In this document: piece by piece, positions 1 to 11,757 of the stretch
Layout: each line of letters begins with the position of its first letter
How positions within the stretch are numbered: position 1 is the first letter of the stretch
NCBI GenBank assembly: GCA_002794775.1
Contig: NBAY01000011.1
Coordinates: forward strand, 372,001-436,000
Origin: Porodaedalea pini
Lineage: Eukaryota > Basidiomycota > Agaricomycetes > Hymenochaetales > Hymenochaetaceae
DNA: 64,000 bases
Direction of reading: 5' to 3'
Notes under the pieces: generated by a model
The model's input: only the letters and a program-made list of their open reading frames with translations
Databases searched by the model: none
What the model was told of the DNA's origin: nothing
Translations under genes and position numbers: made by a program

Positions 1-162
1 CCGAGGCATTTGTTTGCCTCGGGACTCGGCGCGTCTGAGGCGCGTCCCTCGACATCGAAGATGATGGAGGAACTAATGGAGGAGTTGATCAATTTCCAGG
101 AGCGGTTTGGTCCAAGTGCGAAAGGACAGTCAAGAGATCGACGCGTCGCTGCACTGTCCTAG
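1..162 (+). CDS. 3' end of an unidentified protein-coding gene (partial)
   Basis: Frame 1 is open from the first base to a TAG at 160-162, giving 53 codons. The end is acidic and Met/Glu-rich (SKMMEELMEELINFQERFG) and then basic (KGQSRDRRVAALS). The MEELMEELINF stretch could form a short amphipathic helix. I do not recognise the family and the rest of the gene lies upstream of the window. The frame is in the same direction as nothing nearby; it ends convergently with the VPS15 gene, whose stop is at 490. The reading frame could in principle be chance, but the composition and a closing stop followed by AT-rich sequence fit a real C-terminus. Confidence 0.45.
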   Translation, partial: PRHLFASGLGASEARPSTSKMMEELMEELINFQERFGPSAKGQSRDRRVAALS

Positions 163-489
163 CACTGGCAACGTGTACTACATTCTTTCCCATTTATTTG
201 CCTTGACAATGTTTTTGTACCCTTATACTTTTTGACTGTTACTCCTGCCCTGCCACTCATGCTTTCATTACTTGCTGTTCTACTAGTACTAGGCTCTTTT
301 GTGCATTCACTAATACCGTTTATAATGGTTCTTCTGTACGCGGTTCCGGCTGTACTTAATTGCATACCGCCCTCGCATGAGTCTCAAGAAAGGGTTTCGT
401 TTTTGTACATAAGCAAGTGTTCTGAGTTGGCGACAATGGTCACTTATATAGATACAGTTAGAGTCAGTAAATATTCTTACATATAACTG
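163..489. other. convergent intergenic region
   Basis: This is AT-rich sequence between two convergent gene ends. It holds T-rich stretches and one copy of the recurrent 8-mer CTAGTACT (283-290, inside TACTAGTACT). Short open frames here have no coding character. No RNA gene seen. Confidence 0.6.
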
Positions 490-3400
490 TTAGCTATACG
501 AACTGCCCACAGGCTCCGCCATTCCATCCACTCGCCACACCTTAAGCACGCCTGCTCGATCGGCTGTCAAGATCCCTCCGCGGAATGGTGCGTCCAAGCA
601 AGCGACGGCACGGACGCAGTCCTGGTGTGTGCGTAGCAGGTTCGTCTGGTGCCCCATGATGAGCGACGCCCGCTGCCCAGCGCCTCCATGTGTCACTCCA
701 GCGGAGGGCGTTTCAACGTACATTGTTGCGCCATCCTTCGAAACACAACTAGGAGAAAACATGCGATAAGTGCTTTAGGACGGGACAAAAAAGGGCTGGG
801 ATGAACTATCTACTCACGAGAAGCTCGTACGCTCACGTTCCTCATCACGTTCGCTCAACGCAACAGAGCACTCAAAGTGCTCCAGGTCGAGCAGCTTTAC
901 GCTGCAGTCCTCGCTCCCGACAACGAGGAAGCCAGCCTTTCCGGTGCCACGCCCGGCCCGCTCGGCGTCTACCGACAGATCAACAAACGAGCGCAACGCA
1001 CTCGCATGACCGCCGAAATCAATGCCAGCGACCATAGACGTTATAGTCCGCGACGGTCGGGCGAGCATCGGATTGCCGGATTGTCCGGAAGTATCGCTGA
1101 ATGGCGTAGCAGGAGAGTGCTCCCCGTACTGACGCGCTCTGACAAGCGCCGAAATCGCAGCAGCCGCGTTAGATTCAGCAGGTGCACCTTCCACAGGTTT
1201 CATGGGGAAAGAAGATGATTCTGAAGTGGAATCGGCGGTGGCATCGCGAGAAACAAACCATTCAACCAGCAAGGCTTTCTCGACATCCCAAACCTCAATT
1301 AGGACTGCGCCGGGTTGATCTTGGAGCATTTCTGCGCCATCGAGTGCCACCATGATCCAACGACCTCGACCCTTCGATGGGTGAAGGGCACACTGACGGA
1401 TACGCACGTTGTTGATGTTGCTTATAGACGCCCCGACAGACCATGTTCTGAGAAGCAGGCCGAAGCGGAGATCCCAAAGTGAAAGAACACCAGAAAACGC
1501 AGCCGTCACGAGCCATGTCCGCTTTCTGTCGAGGCAGAAAGAGACAATAGGCCCGTGATGTCGAGGGTTTTCCATGGACAGTAGTGTTCGCATCGTGCTT
1601 AGGTCCAGAAGGACAATCGATGAGTGGTTCGTTGCATAGATCAAGTTCGACGAGGAGTCTGAGGAAATTGAGAACATAAAAAAAGACATCCCATTACGAT
1701 ATGCATAAATCACTCACCGGAATTATAGTGCATCATATACTGTATGTATTCTCCCGGCTTTTCAATCCTGTGCTCCCGAACTACCTGTAATTTACTGTAT
1801 TTCGGAAGGGCGCCACTTTGATTGATATGCACACGAATAACATGGAGACTTCCGTCCTCTGCAGCACTTGCAAAAGCATGATGACTCTCAAGCATGCAGA
1901 CACATTTCACTCGTGCATGATGCTGTCCGTATGTATACCGAGGCTTGCTAGTAACGTTCCGCTCTAGTCGAGCGGTGTCCCAGACTTTGACGGTCTTGTC
2001 GTCAGAACACGAAACAAAAAACAGGTGATCCGGAGAAACTGCAATCCCATTAACGGCATCAGTATGAGAGTTGAGATGAGCGATGAGGGTCGCTTCAACA
2101 CTTCGACGAGTAGAATCTCGCGCAGAGAAGTTCTGTCGAGTAGGGTTGCGTCTCCGCACCGGGCCTTCGTGGACGCGAGGCCCAAAATCAATTTGGGCCT
2201 CTCTGTTCATGTCGCTGTAAACGTGTTCCAGGAACGCATTGACCGCATTGTCTTGACCATCTGTAGAATTCAGTCAGAACTTATAGAAGGCAAGGCATGG
2301 CTGAATAACCTTCTTGCACAGAAGGGATGGGACTTCGCATACCGCGTACTGTATTTACGAACGATACTGGCGAAGTAAGCCCTGATATCTCGCGTTCTCC
2401 TTCAGCTATCGCTCGTCCGGGCGCCTCAAGAAGACCGATGGCATTTGTTCTTACAGACCCAACAGCAGGCGCAGCCTTGACACCGTCCGCAGGACCGACA
2501 CTGAATCGGGGTTTAATAGATACCGAATTTGTTGTAGAGACAACAGACTCTGTCGGGCTATTTGGTCTCATGGGAACTGAAGGAGGAAGCTCTTGAATTG
2601 CTGACGGGAGGCGTTGTGGTACAGGGCGTTCCCGCCCTACTGCTGGATTGAGCGATGAGCTGGATCCGTTAATCGTGGCTAGGCGACGCCGAAGATCTTC
2701 AAAAGGAGCCCCTCCGCTAGCATAATCATGGCTCGATATGCGAGAAAGGCTATACCTCTCGGGGAAGCGGCGCGTTGTCTCACTTTGAGAGCTTAGAAAT
2801 ACTGTTTGCGGTACGACTCCCAGTTTCTGCAACTCGACAGGTCCAGTTGTTTGGAGTATTTCGGACTCGCTAATCGTCTTTTGTCGCGACCGCAGACTTT
2901 CCAGAAGTTGCTTCGGTAAAATATAGAGGCGGGGTTTGATTAGACTCTCACCTATTGACGGCATCGGCTGACTTTGCTATGTAGTCTCGGAGAGCAACAA
3001 GTTTAACTTCCTCCGGTGCAGACATTCCAAGCTGTTCAAGTTTACTCAGATGAATCTCATCCCTTTGACACCATTGAGCTTGAGTTTCGCACAGCGATAG
3101 CCGGCAAGCACTTACTCTTCTGATTTGAGTGTGATACGAATCGATCCCCGAGCACTTTTTCGTGCCGCAGCAGTGGCTGCGTCCTTCGGACTGTCAAACT
3201 TCACTGACGACTTCCTTTGTGTTTTCCAGAATTGAGAGTTCCCCATCTTCATGGCCCAGTCGAGTGCAAAATCGTATATATGCCTTGGGAGCTTCATGAA
3301 GAACTGAATCAACAAGGACAAGCGAAATCTGACTTCTCCAGACTTACTGGAGACTTTAGAGCCTTCATAATCCCTTGCACGTCCACCGAACGAATCTCCG

Positions 3401-6336
3401 AGCGCAGAAAGTGCTTCAGAGAAGGATACAATATGCACCAAACATCCGTGGTCGGTAGCGCTTTGGCAGCCGACGCAATGAACAAAGAGGCTCCTATTTT
3501 ACTAGATCAATATGTGTACTCAGAATCGAACTTTAGAACTCGCCTTGCCTTATCCAACTATTTGGATGGTACATGAGGGGTAATGTGGAACTCATAAGCT
3601 CCCACAGACGCATCTTATGAAAGACTCCGAGTTCACTCAAGGTCGTTAGCGTAGACAACACTTTGGCGACGTTTGTCTCTTCCGCATCTGCAAGGTTGTC
3701 AGAGATTGCTTTCCCTTTCACAAACCCAAAAGGCCTAACCTGAAAGTGCTTGCGTCATCAGCGGAAATATGTATTCCTCAAGATTACGCCCTCCTAAGCA
3801 TGCGGCAACGTCAACGATGCTGTCGAAAAACGCGTATCTCAACAACCAGTCGCGATCATTGAGATATGTGATCATATGGCTCAAAAGAACATCGTTTGTC
3901 TTCTGGCGCCCGAAGAAGATACAAAGTGGTGCAATATCGAGAAGCACTGATCGCTTGACCACACTGTTTTGGTCGACAAGTAAAAGGGACAATTGGTCTT
4001 CTATGAGTGTCTGAAGTTCCTCCAGGCGGAGATCGTAGGAGATCTGAGATGAATGGAGGGGTTAGTTTCGAGAAACATCATGTTTAAGTGACTCAAGTAG
4101 CATAAAAGTGACTTGCCTCAGCTTGCGAGTCGTCGTATTGCTGACTCCCCCCAGAAATCCTGAATGTCCCATGTGCACGTAGAGCCTGACCCATCTCCAA
4201 GTATCTGACAGCTAGGTTCGCGAATGGCACTATGCTCTGTGCAGATACGCTCCTCACAGACAACTCTGGGTCGGATGTCATATAGCGGAGGTAAGGTAAT
4301 ATATACTGAGGGAACATGTCGGCATTGAAGGGAGTAATTGCTTTCACTATAGCAAGCTAGAAAAGATTAATCGGTGCATTATTGCTGTTGGACTTCATGC
4401 GACTAACAATTTGCAAAGCCGTCCTCAGGGCAGCTGCTCGGACAATAGGAGCCTCATCATGGCCGAGCTCTACGACATAAGGCAAAAGGCGATCCAGCTT
4501 CGCCTCGTCGGTAAGGTAGGTCGACAGAACGAGGAGTAAATCTAATGCGCGCAATTTGGAGCTAGACAAGCAACAATTGCGTAAATTTGCACAGATAAGA
4601 GACAAGATTATCAGCGCTGGACCATCTGCATTATTCTGCTTAACGTTGCGGAGTGATTCATACTATGCCCGGGCCACGTACCGTCAGTAGGAGAGCTTGA
4701 TGTAGGAAGGGCTCGACTATGTGAGCTCGACATGCAAGTAACAACAGGTAGAATGCTCTACAGTGAAAACCAAGCAGATTTTTCAGCATACACTTCTAAC
4801 AGAGCAATAATTAGCACACCTGGATGGGCTTGAACGAGGAGTATTGAGTCTTATAATCGACCTTTATGGAGGTAGTTTCCATGTCATCACTCGCAGAAAA
4901 GCATGGCTCGACAACGTCAAATTCTGTCCAGATACGTGTAACCCTGCGATCTGAATCGATTGGAAGGGCGGCATATCCTTCTTGAGAGTCTTCTCCAATT
5001 AAAGACTTGTCGTCTAATGTGACTGCTCTCGCTTGCGAGCTTGGCCCGGAGGTTGTTACTCCACCCAACGTATTGGAAGTATTAGAGAACGGCATTGACG
5101 CTGAAATGTCGTTGACTGACGAAATGAAATCGTGGAAGGTGGTGTAAAAGCATTCTGGGAATAAGGTTCCACGGGAGGTATGCAGAAGCGAATCAAACGT
5201 AGGTCGACTGGCTGGGTCAACGGCAATCATACGCTTGATAAGATCCTATTGAAGAGCGCGAACCAAAGCGTCAACGATCGTTCTGAGAGCAGTATCAGTA
5301 TAGACGAACCTGAACCGATTCTTCATCGATAGGAGACAGATGTATGTCCAAATCAAACTCGCCTTCTCGGTATTTGTAGAGTTGACTCAGAGTGAACAGG
5401 GCTGTACCCTCAAGGAAGAGCTCGGCCAGCACACAGCCTGTACTGAATACATCCATAGCTTCAGTCACTTTGCCCTCCCTCTTACTGCCTTCAACCCGGG
5501 TGGAAGTAAAGTCATCGGCCATTTGGCTGCGTTTCGTACCGTCTGGCATCTTCTCCGCAGTGTAGAATCGTTCAGGTGCAACATAGCAGTTCCTCCGGCC
5601 AGAAATATCGTAGAAGTAAGCGAAGTCCGAAGGATTATCCAACGGAAGATATGTCGGCTTGAATGACGAGAAGTCAGTAATATACACCCAGTTCCAAGAC
5701 GTAACGAGTATGTTCTCCGACTTCACGTCTCCGTGGGAGACTTTCTTCTTTCGAGCGTCGCGCAGGCCAGTCAATATCTGGAAGGCAATCCATTTCTTCT
5801 CGATTGTGGTGAGAAACGGACGAGTACTGCGAGAAACGTATGTGAATAGAGCATTCCTTTTACGAGCACGCATGCACGCACCTGATCCGGTCGTACAAGT
5901 TGCTTGCGACCCACTGTCTAACGAGATAACCCGCCTTATCTGATTCTGTAAAGACCTGATACGTATAGACGTTCTGCACATCCTGTAGAGCCTTCTTCTC
6001 CTCTGAGTAGAGTAACTATTATAGAAGAACTGCTCTCTGATGACGCGCAGGAAACGTACTCTTCAGACGACGCAAGTATTTCTCGTGCAACTGATTCGTA
6101 TCTGGCTTGACATATATTTTTGCCACAATAAAGCCATTCCTATGGCGGCAGCGCACAGTCTTGAGGAAACGCGAGGATCCCAGGCTTCAAACAATGACCA
6201 GTAAGTACTGACCCCTTTTGATACTACGCTGAACCGACCTCTTGTCATAAATAATGTCCGGGCCTAGTTCAGAGACGAAGGTATCAAGTGCTCCTCCAGT
6301 TCTTGAGACTATTGTGCTCGACTGGTTGTTTCCCAT
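490..6336 (-). CDS. VPS15: VPS15, protein kinase-like regulatory subunit of the Vps34 PI3-kinase
   Basis: Scaffold of the class III PI3-kinase complexes that make PI3P for vacuolar sorting and autophagy at endosomal and vacuolar membranes. The start at 6336 is set by MGNNQSS, a textbook N-myristoylation signal (Gly2, Ser6). Domain order is the full family order. First comes an N-terminal kinase-like domain (about 6336-5290) with FLKTVR, VAKIYV (ATP Lys), a catalytic loop HGDVKSEN, then TDFSSFKPTYLP and YVAPERFY. HEAT repeats follow in the middle (about 4620-3730), and a C-terminal WD40 propeller (about 2960-490) carries HTDAVNGIAVSPDHLFFVSCSDD-type repeats. The Mg-binding DFG is replaced by DFS, as is usual for VPS15 (DFA/DFS). 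Many short introns interrupt the gene, and I placed them only approximately. It is transcribed divergently from the LAMTOR1-like gene across 161 bp. Confidence 0.95.
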
Positions 6337-6418
6337 TTTTCATTGTACCAAGCACTGACAAGGAAGGCAGAAGTGACGTTAGCGCGGCGTCCTTTACGAG
6401 GTCCGCGATTCCTGATAA

Positions 6419-6427
6419 CACGTGATC
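6419..6427. promoter_or_regulatory. CACGTGATC E-box in the VPS15/LAMTOR1 divergent promoter
   Basis: CACGTGATC lies in the 161 bp between two divergent start codons (6336 and 6498). CACGTG is the core site of bHLH factors (Cbf1 family in fungi). It is close to the 10-bp palindrome upstream of the chitin synthase gene at 50914. Regulation of both genes from this site is inference. Confidence 0.4.
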
Positions 6428-6497
6428 CTTGAGGCGCAGGAAAATCCTTCAGAATCTGGGCTGCGTACAGACGTTGACATCGCTCTCCAGGACCTCC

Positions 6498-7588
6498 ATG
6501 ATGAGGTCCATTCTTGGCAGCATTTTCTGCTGCTGCTCTAGACGAAAGTCAAATGACGAGGTATGTATTTTTTCCTTCGTATACAGAATAATCGACTTCA
6601 CGTATAGTATGTGTCGCGCTATCTCAGAACGTGGATGAGCGTGCACAGCTCTTACCACCAGCAGAAGACGGTCCTTCGTAAGTCCGAGCTCACTTGCTTT
6701 AAGCAAGCAATGCTTGATTGTGTCACGCAGTATATTGACCTACGATGCGACGACTATCGATCACCAAAAGGCGAAGGAACGGCTACATGTCATTGTGAAG
6801 GCAAAAGAGGGGTACGCCGCAATGCTCTTCTTCGGTGCCTAACTGCTGCTTAGGATGGAGACATGCTATTAGTAAAATGGTCCGCGTCCTTTCTCGCGTT
6901 CCCTTCAATCTGCGGAATGACCCTTCAAACGGTCTCCCCAACACCTCGTCCTCCCGCTCAAATCGCAGTCCTTCCACCAACCTCAGTTACACGAACACGC
7001 ATGCGACTGAACAGTACAGCGGAAACAATGGCAGCCGGCAGTCTTCGCCAAAACCCGCACCATCCCCTTCCATAAGCCGATCCGAATCGGCGTCGTCTGT
7101 ACAACAGGCATCCATTTCGCGTGTCTCTACCGATGACCTCTCTGACCCGTATATGGAACACAAACTGAAGGTCCAGCTTGTTCCGACTGCAAAAAACAAC
7201 CAGCGTGCCTACAGTCGTCGGGGACGAAGTAAAACGAAGCAGGGGCGGCTTGGGGAGGATGCGGGTGGGACAGATGATGTACCAACATTGGAAGGAATAC
7301 AGAGCGTTGATAGTGGACGAGGAGATTTTACCGTTCCAGAAGAACTTGCACCTGTGAAAACAAGTCAAGAAACTGGGACTGCATCGGGATCAGATAATGT
7401 GGATCGGCCGCAGGTGGCGCTTTTGTCAGACGAAGAGACTGCTGAGGTAAAAACTATATTTTCTATATTTGATATGCCTCATTGACTTTCGCTATCTCTA
7501 GATAAAAGCCATTTCTAAGGACCTTTCATCTACTCTCAAGGATGATTTTGAAGATGTTGGTACGCTCACACGGAGCTGGGGGGACTAG
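6498..7588 (+). CDS. LAMTOR1/Meh1-like Ragulator (EGO complex) lipid-anchored subunit
   Basis: Likely anchors the Rag GTPase scaffold on the vacuole for TORC1 signalling. Five exons join in phase: 6498-6560, 6628-6677, 6731-6811, 6873-7446, 7502-7588 (284 aa). Exon 1 encodes a Cys triplet (SIFCCCSRRK), a palmitoylation-type N-terminus. Exons 2-4 give VDERAQLLPPAED, ILTYDATTIDHQKAKERLHVIV and KAKEGKMVRVLSRVPFNL, the recognisable fungal LAMTOR1 core. A Ser-rich linker follows, and the end is IKAISKDLSSTLKDDFEDV then GTLTRSWGD. The protein is longer than human LAMTOR1 (161 aa) because of the linker. Family members normally start MG for myristoylation; here the frame opens MMRSILGS and Gly2 is absent (see findings). 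Family call is from motif memory; start uncertain. Confidence 0.75.
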
Positions 7589-7840
7589 CGATTGGGTCGT
7601 TTCATTAAGACTTCATCCGTCTGTTTATCTCTTGCCTTTGCTCGGGTTGACACATTCATTGCATATTTTTACGGAACATCACGCACCTTCCTTTTATCAC
7701 TCCGACTCTCGCAACATTTATCCTTTGTTTTATGGGTACTCCTTGTAACTTTAAGTCCGACGGAAGGGTTAAATTGAACAACCAAGTATACCCAGACTCT
7801 ATTATTCTCAGGGTCGCACAGCCTATGCTCCCTCTTTCCC

Positions 7841-9798
7841 CTATGATGAGTGGCCGCGCAAATATCGCTTGTAGGTATCATTTTCTGTCTCTTCGACGTA
7901 GTCGTATCCAAGCTGCTCGAGGAACTCGTCAAATTCTTTACTTTCATTTGGAGGGACCTGGATACCCGCTAACACCTTGCCGAGATCTTGCAATCGCAGA
8001 ATCTGAGCGTCTTTGACTCTTCTTTGAAAAAAGCGAGTTTGTCTTACCGGCTCCGTGATTCCGATAGTGAAATAGTGAAATGTTCCATCCGCTGTGTATC
8101 CCTAACAGGAATTTCCTCAAAGCTCCGGGCTTTTCTGGGAACTCTGAGATACTCGTGCACCAAGTCAGCACGTAGTAATCTTCAACATGATTAAAAACGA
8201 CTGACCGAATCTGAAGACACGCTCGTGAGGAACATCCTTTCGCCCACCGACCAGATACCGCGCGTGCGACTTCGCCAGCTCATCGCTGCTTATATCGTAC
8301 CCCTTCATCCCTTGAGCCTCAATTTCTGAGAGAACTTCGCTGATCTCCTTTTGCCGCGCCGCGGAATCAAGAATGAAGGACAGGAAGACGTGTGCGATGG
8401 ACGGCGAATCATAACGATAGACGAATTCCGTAACTGGTCGCGGATTAATTATGGAATGTAGGGCAACGAAGCTGAAGGAGAGTGATACGATCATTATCAT
8501 TAAAAGCAGACAGTTCAGCGGTCACACGCACCTGCCAGGCTTTTCAGGAATTTCAACGCTGAAAAGAGCCTCGCGGCCCTCACCAAGCTCAGCACGTTCG
8601 GCGACAAATCGAAGGCGCCCGAAGTTCATATTCGCGCCGCTTATGACGGCGACAAATCGTTTTCCCGCACCGACCAAACCTTTTGCTTGGATATGGCGCT
8701 TTACACCAGCCAAGGAGAGGGCACCTGCGGGCTCTGTGATGGATCTGGTCTCTGCAAACGGAAGCGAGTCAGCAAGAAATTCAAGCCGGCAAGTTGATTG
8801 GAGAACACGCCTTCGAATATGTCCTTAATCGCAGCACATAACTCGTCGTTGTCCACCAGGATGACATCGTCTAGTAGATTCTTGCATATCCGGAATGGCT
8901 CCTCGCCAACCAATCTTACAGCTGTACCATCGCTGAACGGCCCTACTTCTTTGAGCTCTGCCCTTTCTCCCTTCTGGAGACTTCGCGACATGGCGTCTGC
9001 ATCGAAAGTCTCTACACCAAAGACCTGAGTCGTCGGGGATCCTATTCTCTTTACGTATTCACAAATGCCAGCCGCAAGACCACCACCACCGACACTCGCA
9101 AATATACCATCTAGCCTGTCGGAATCTTTAAGTTGCTTCAAGATCTCCATTCCAACTGTCCCTTGACCTGCTATAACAAGTGGGTCGTCGAACGGAGGCA
9201 CAAAAGTCAGGCCGTGAGCCGCTGCCAGTCGTGCACTTTCGGCTTTCGCTGCGTCGAAGTCATCACCATGCAGGACAACCTTCGCGCCGTATCGCAAAAC
9301 ATTTCGAACTTTTATGGTCGGCGTAGCTTTCGGCATAACAATTGTACAAGGGATTTTGAGACGGCTCCCAGAAAGTGCGACGCCCTGAGCATGGTTTCCT
9401 ATGGGATATGATATCCAAACAGTTTTTTTTTCATCAGTTAAGACTGAAGACAAATGCATTGATACGTACAACTGACCAGCGCTACAGGTCACAACACCCT
9501 TCCATCGTTCTTCCTGGTTTAGATGAGCCATAAAATTGAAAGCTCCCCGTATCTTAAAGCTGAAAACCTCTTGAAGATCCTCCCTCTTCAGCCATATCTC
9601 ATTTCCCAATTTTGCGCTAAGATTCGATGCGTAGACGAGGGGTGTCTCCTTGAGGATGTCGTACACTTTCGAAGTGAGGATGAGCCGCAGATAATCGGGT
9701 GTTTTTGAAGGAAGCAGCAAATGTTCTGCTACATGAGGGTATGGTATTGGTTCTGGAGCATGCGATGAGTATTCAAGAGTTGCTGTGGAGGGAGACAT
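7841..9798 (-). CDS. ILV1: Threonine deaminase (threonine dehydratase), biosynthetic
   Basis: Converts threonine to 2-oxobutanoate, the first committed step of isoleucine synthesis, usually mitochondrial and feedback-inhibited by isoleucine. The PLP domain shows the Schiff-base lysine in [20 protein letters not shown] after removal of an in-frame intron (9399-9476, 78 nt), and the phosphate-binding loop [10 protein letters not shown]. After [15 protein letters not shown] come two ACT-like regulatory repeats: [10 protein letters not shown], and [12 protein letters not shown] with [14 protein letters not shown]. The end is [13 protein letters not shown], stop at 7841. There are about five exons. 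The junction near 8750-8810 can be read as GC-AG or GT-AG. The N-terminus shows no strong basic presequence, so the start may lie elsewhere. Confidence 0.95.
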
Positions 9799-10306
9799 TG
9801 CCGCGACTGCCTGTCACTTATTTGAAGACGTATAAATGCGTTTGCACGTGCAACGGGTTTTGTAAGATAGCACTACTCTGCTCGGACGCTACATGAAGGG
9901 AAAAGAAAGAGAAAGAAAAAGAAAAAAAACTAGTACTACGGAGTGCGCGAATGTGTGTGTGCGTGTCGTAGTGATGACAGCGTTAATAGTATGGGTGGGC
10001 TACGGTAAAACATATGATGGGAGATCAGAATAATATGGCATAGGGTCGGGTGGGCGACGGAAGGAAAAGTAAGCAAATTGTAATAAAAGCATGAAATTAG
10101 ACGGTAGAAACCAGTCTGCGAAATCGAATGGTAAAACAGGGTGGTGGAACATTTGTCTTCGGATATGGGAGAAGAACGGGCAAATGTTTAACATGTGCCG
10201 GACGTCGTGTTTGTGACAGGACGGTTCATAGCCCTCCCTGCCCGCGTCGCGCTCTCACTTCTACTGTAGTACATACATCGTTACCCAATTTATACCTTTC
10301 CCTGGA
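9799..10306. promoter_or_regulatory. divergent promoter region of ILV1 and WSS1
   Basis: About 500 bp separates two divergent start codons. It contains a purine tract GAAAGAGAAAGAAAAAGAAA (about 9903-9930), followed at once by the 8-mer CTAGTACT (9930-9937) and a TGTGTGTGCG run. No coding frame or RNA gene seen. Confidence 0.5.
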
Positions 10307-11757
10307 ATGTCTCTCATTGACTCGTTCACACATCTCAAAGGGCGTCCTAAGGCTGATGATGCGCTTCCTCTCCTGCAGCGGGTAGCTTCATTAGTCAAGC
10401 CCGTGATGCGTAAACACAACTGGACATTGCCTGTTCTCGCAGAATTCTTTCCGAACGAGCCTAGCCTGCTTGGTGAGTCCAAATTATAAATACTATAGTG
10501 TAAGTGACTTATGCTATCTTGCAGGTTTAAGTACGTCAGGTGCAGCATATGTGTAGCGCATTGCTTGGTGTTCTCATCAATCTCGTATCAATAGATATGA
10601 ACCGTGGTCAGAAGATACTGCTACGCCTTCGTCCGTCATGGTCGCCAGACACGTTCTATGATGAAGAGCAGCTTGTTGCTGTAATGCTTCATGAAGTGCG
10701 TTTACCCAAGCTTTTTAAAGTTATTCTCCGTCACTTACTGTCGTATTCCTAGCTGACGCACAACGTCCATGGACCGCACAATGACAGTTTCTATAAATTT
10801 CTGTCCTATCTCGAAGCAGAATACGACACCTTGAGGATCACCGGGTATGACGGTGAAGGATTTTACTCAGAAGGAAAGCGGCTAGGCGTAGGCATGTCTC
10901 ATAACCTACCACCACACCTGGCGCGGGCAAAAGCACTTCAGTCTGCAGAGAAGCGAAGGGCTTTGCAAAATGTGCTGGGTAGATCTGGAGGTCAACGTCT
11001 TGGCGGTCATCCTCCAGAGATCGCGATTAACATGAGTCCGAGAGAACTCGCTGCACAGGTTTGGCATGACCATATACTTTTCTAGATATTGCATATTTAC
11101 ACCTATTAATAGGCAGCCGAACGGCGCGCTCGAGATGAGAAGTCCTGTGGAACTAGGAGAGACGCTGACGCGCAGAAGGAAGCTGAAAAGGCTGCTAGTG
11201 ACAGCGTTGAAGACAAAGCGGATGTCCTCAAAAATGTCACTAGTAGTTCCGACTCTCGCTTTCCCGAAGAAATTTCCGATCCTAGTACTTCTGACTGGAA
11301 AACATCGAGTAATATCGAGCTGTTGGAGAAGACAGGATGGTCGTGCGCCGTTTGCACTTTGGACAACCCTCCTCTCACCCTGCAATGCCTGGCTTGCCTT
11401 TCAGATCTCCCCAGTAGAAGTAGTAAACTTCCTAAAAGTACAGAAAACTCTCTTGCTGTACCAGTTCCGAAAGCCTCGTCAAATTCGATGACTTCTCGCA
11501 ACTCGGAGTCGGCGATGCCTGCCCGGGCTTCAAGGCTAGCGAAGCAGGAGGAGTTTGAAGTAGGTTGGACTTGTCCAGCGTGCACGCTGCTCAACCTTGA
11601 TCACTTCCTCCAATGCTCTATTTGTTCCACCATTCGCCCTCAAAGGACGCAGAAGGATGGTTGGACATGCATGGCTTGTGGAGAAGATGGTATGCCTCAT
11701 GACTTTTGGTCGTGCCGCTCTTGTGGACGTATCAAGGATAGCAGCGCCGTTAGCTAG
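10307..11757 (+). CDS. WSS1: WLM-domain metalloprotease, Wss1/SPRTN-like DNA-protein crosslink repair
   Basis: Wss1 proteases cut proteins crosslinked to DNA and are SUMO/Cdc48-linked. Exons: 10307-10472, 10525-10530, 10595-10695, 10753-11058, 11113-11757 (407 aa). The WLM domain starts at Ser/Leu-rich IDSFTHLKG and includes LGLNMNRGQKILLRLRP. The zinc site is HELTHNVHGPHN (HExxHxxH), whose codons are split by an intron after HE. The C-terminal half has three Cys4 RanBP2-type or related zinc fingers: GWSCAVCTLDNPP..CLAC, GWTCPACTLLN..CSIC and GWTCMACGEDG..CRSC. The 6-nt exon 2 is needed to restore the conserved LGLN block. A copy of CTAGTACT overlaps the stop codon region (11754-11761). Confidence 0.92.

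Noticed and set aside
232..486. 84-codon hydrophobic ORF near the window start
   Set aside because: Begins with a non-ATG codon in T-rich DNA; hydrophobicity follows from T content. It lies between two convergent gene ends.
6449..6706. 85-codon minus-strand ORF between VPS15 and the LAMTOR1-like gene
   Set aside because: It is the antisense shadow of exons 1 and 2 of the LAMTOR1-like gene, whose spliced frame gives recognisable protein.
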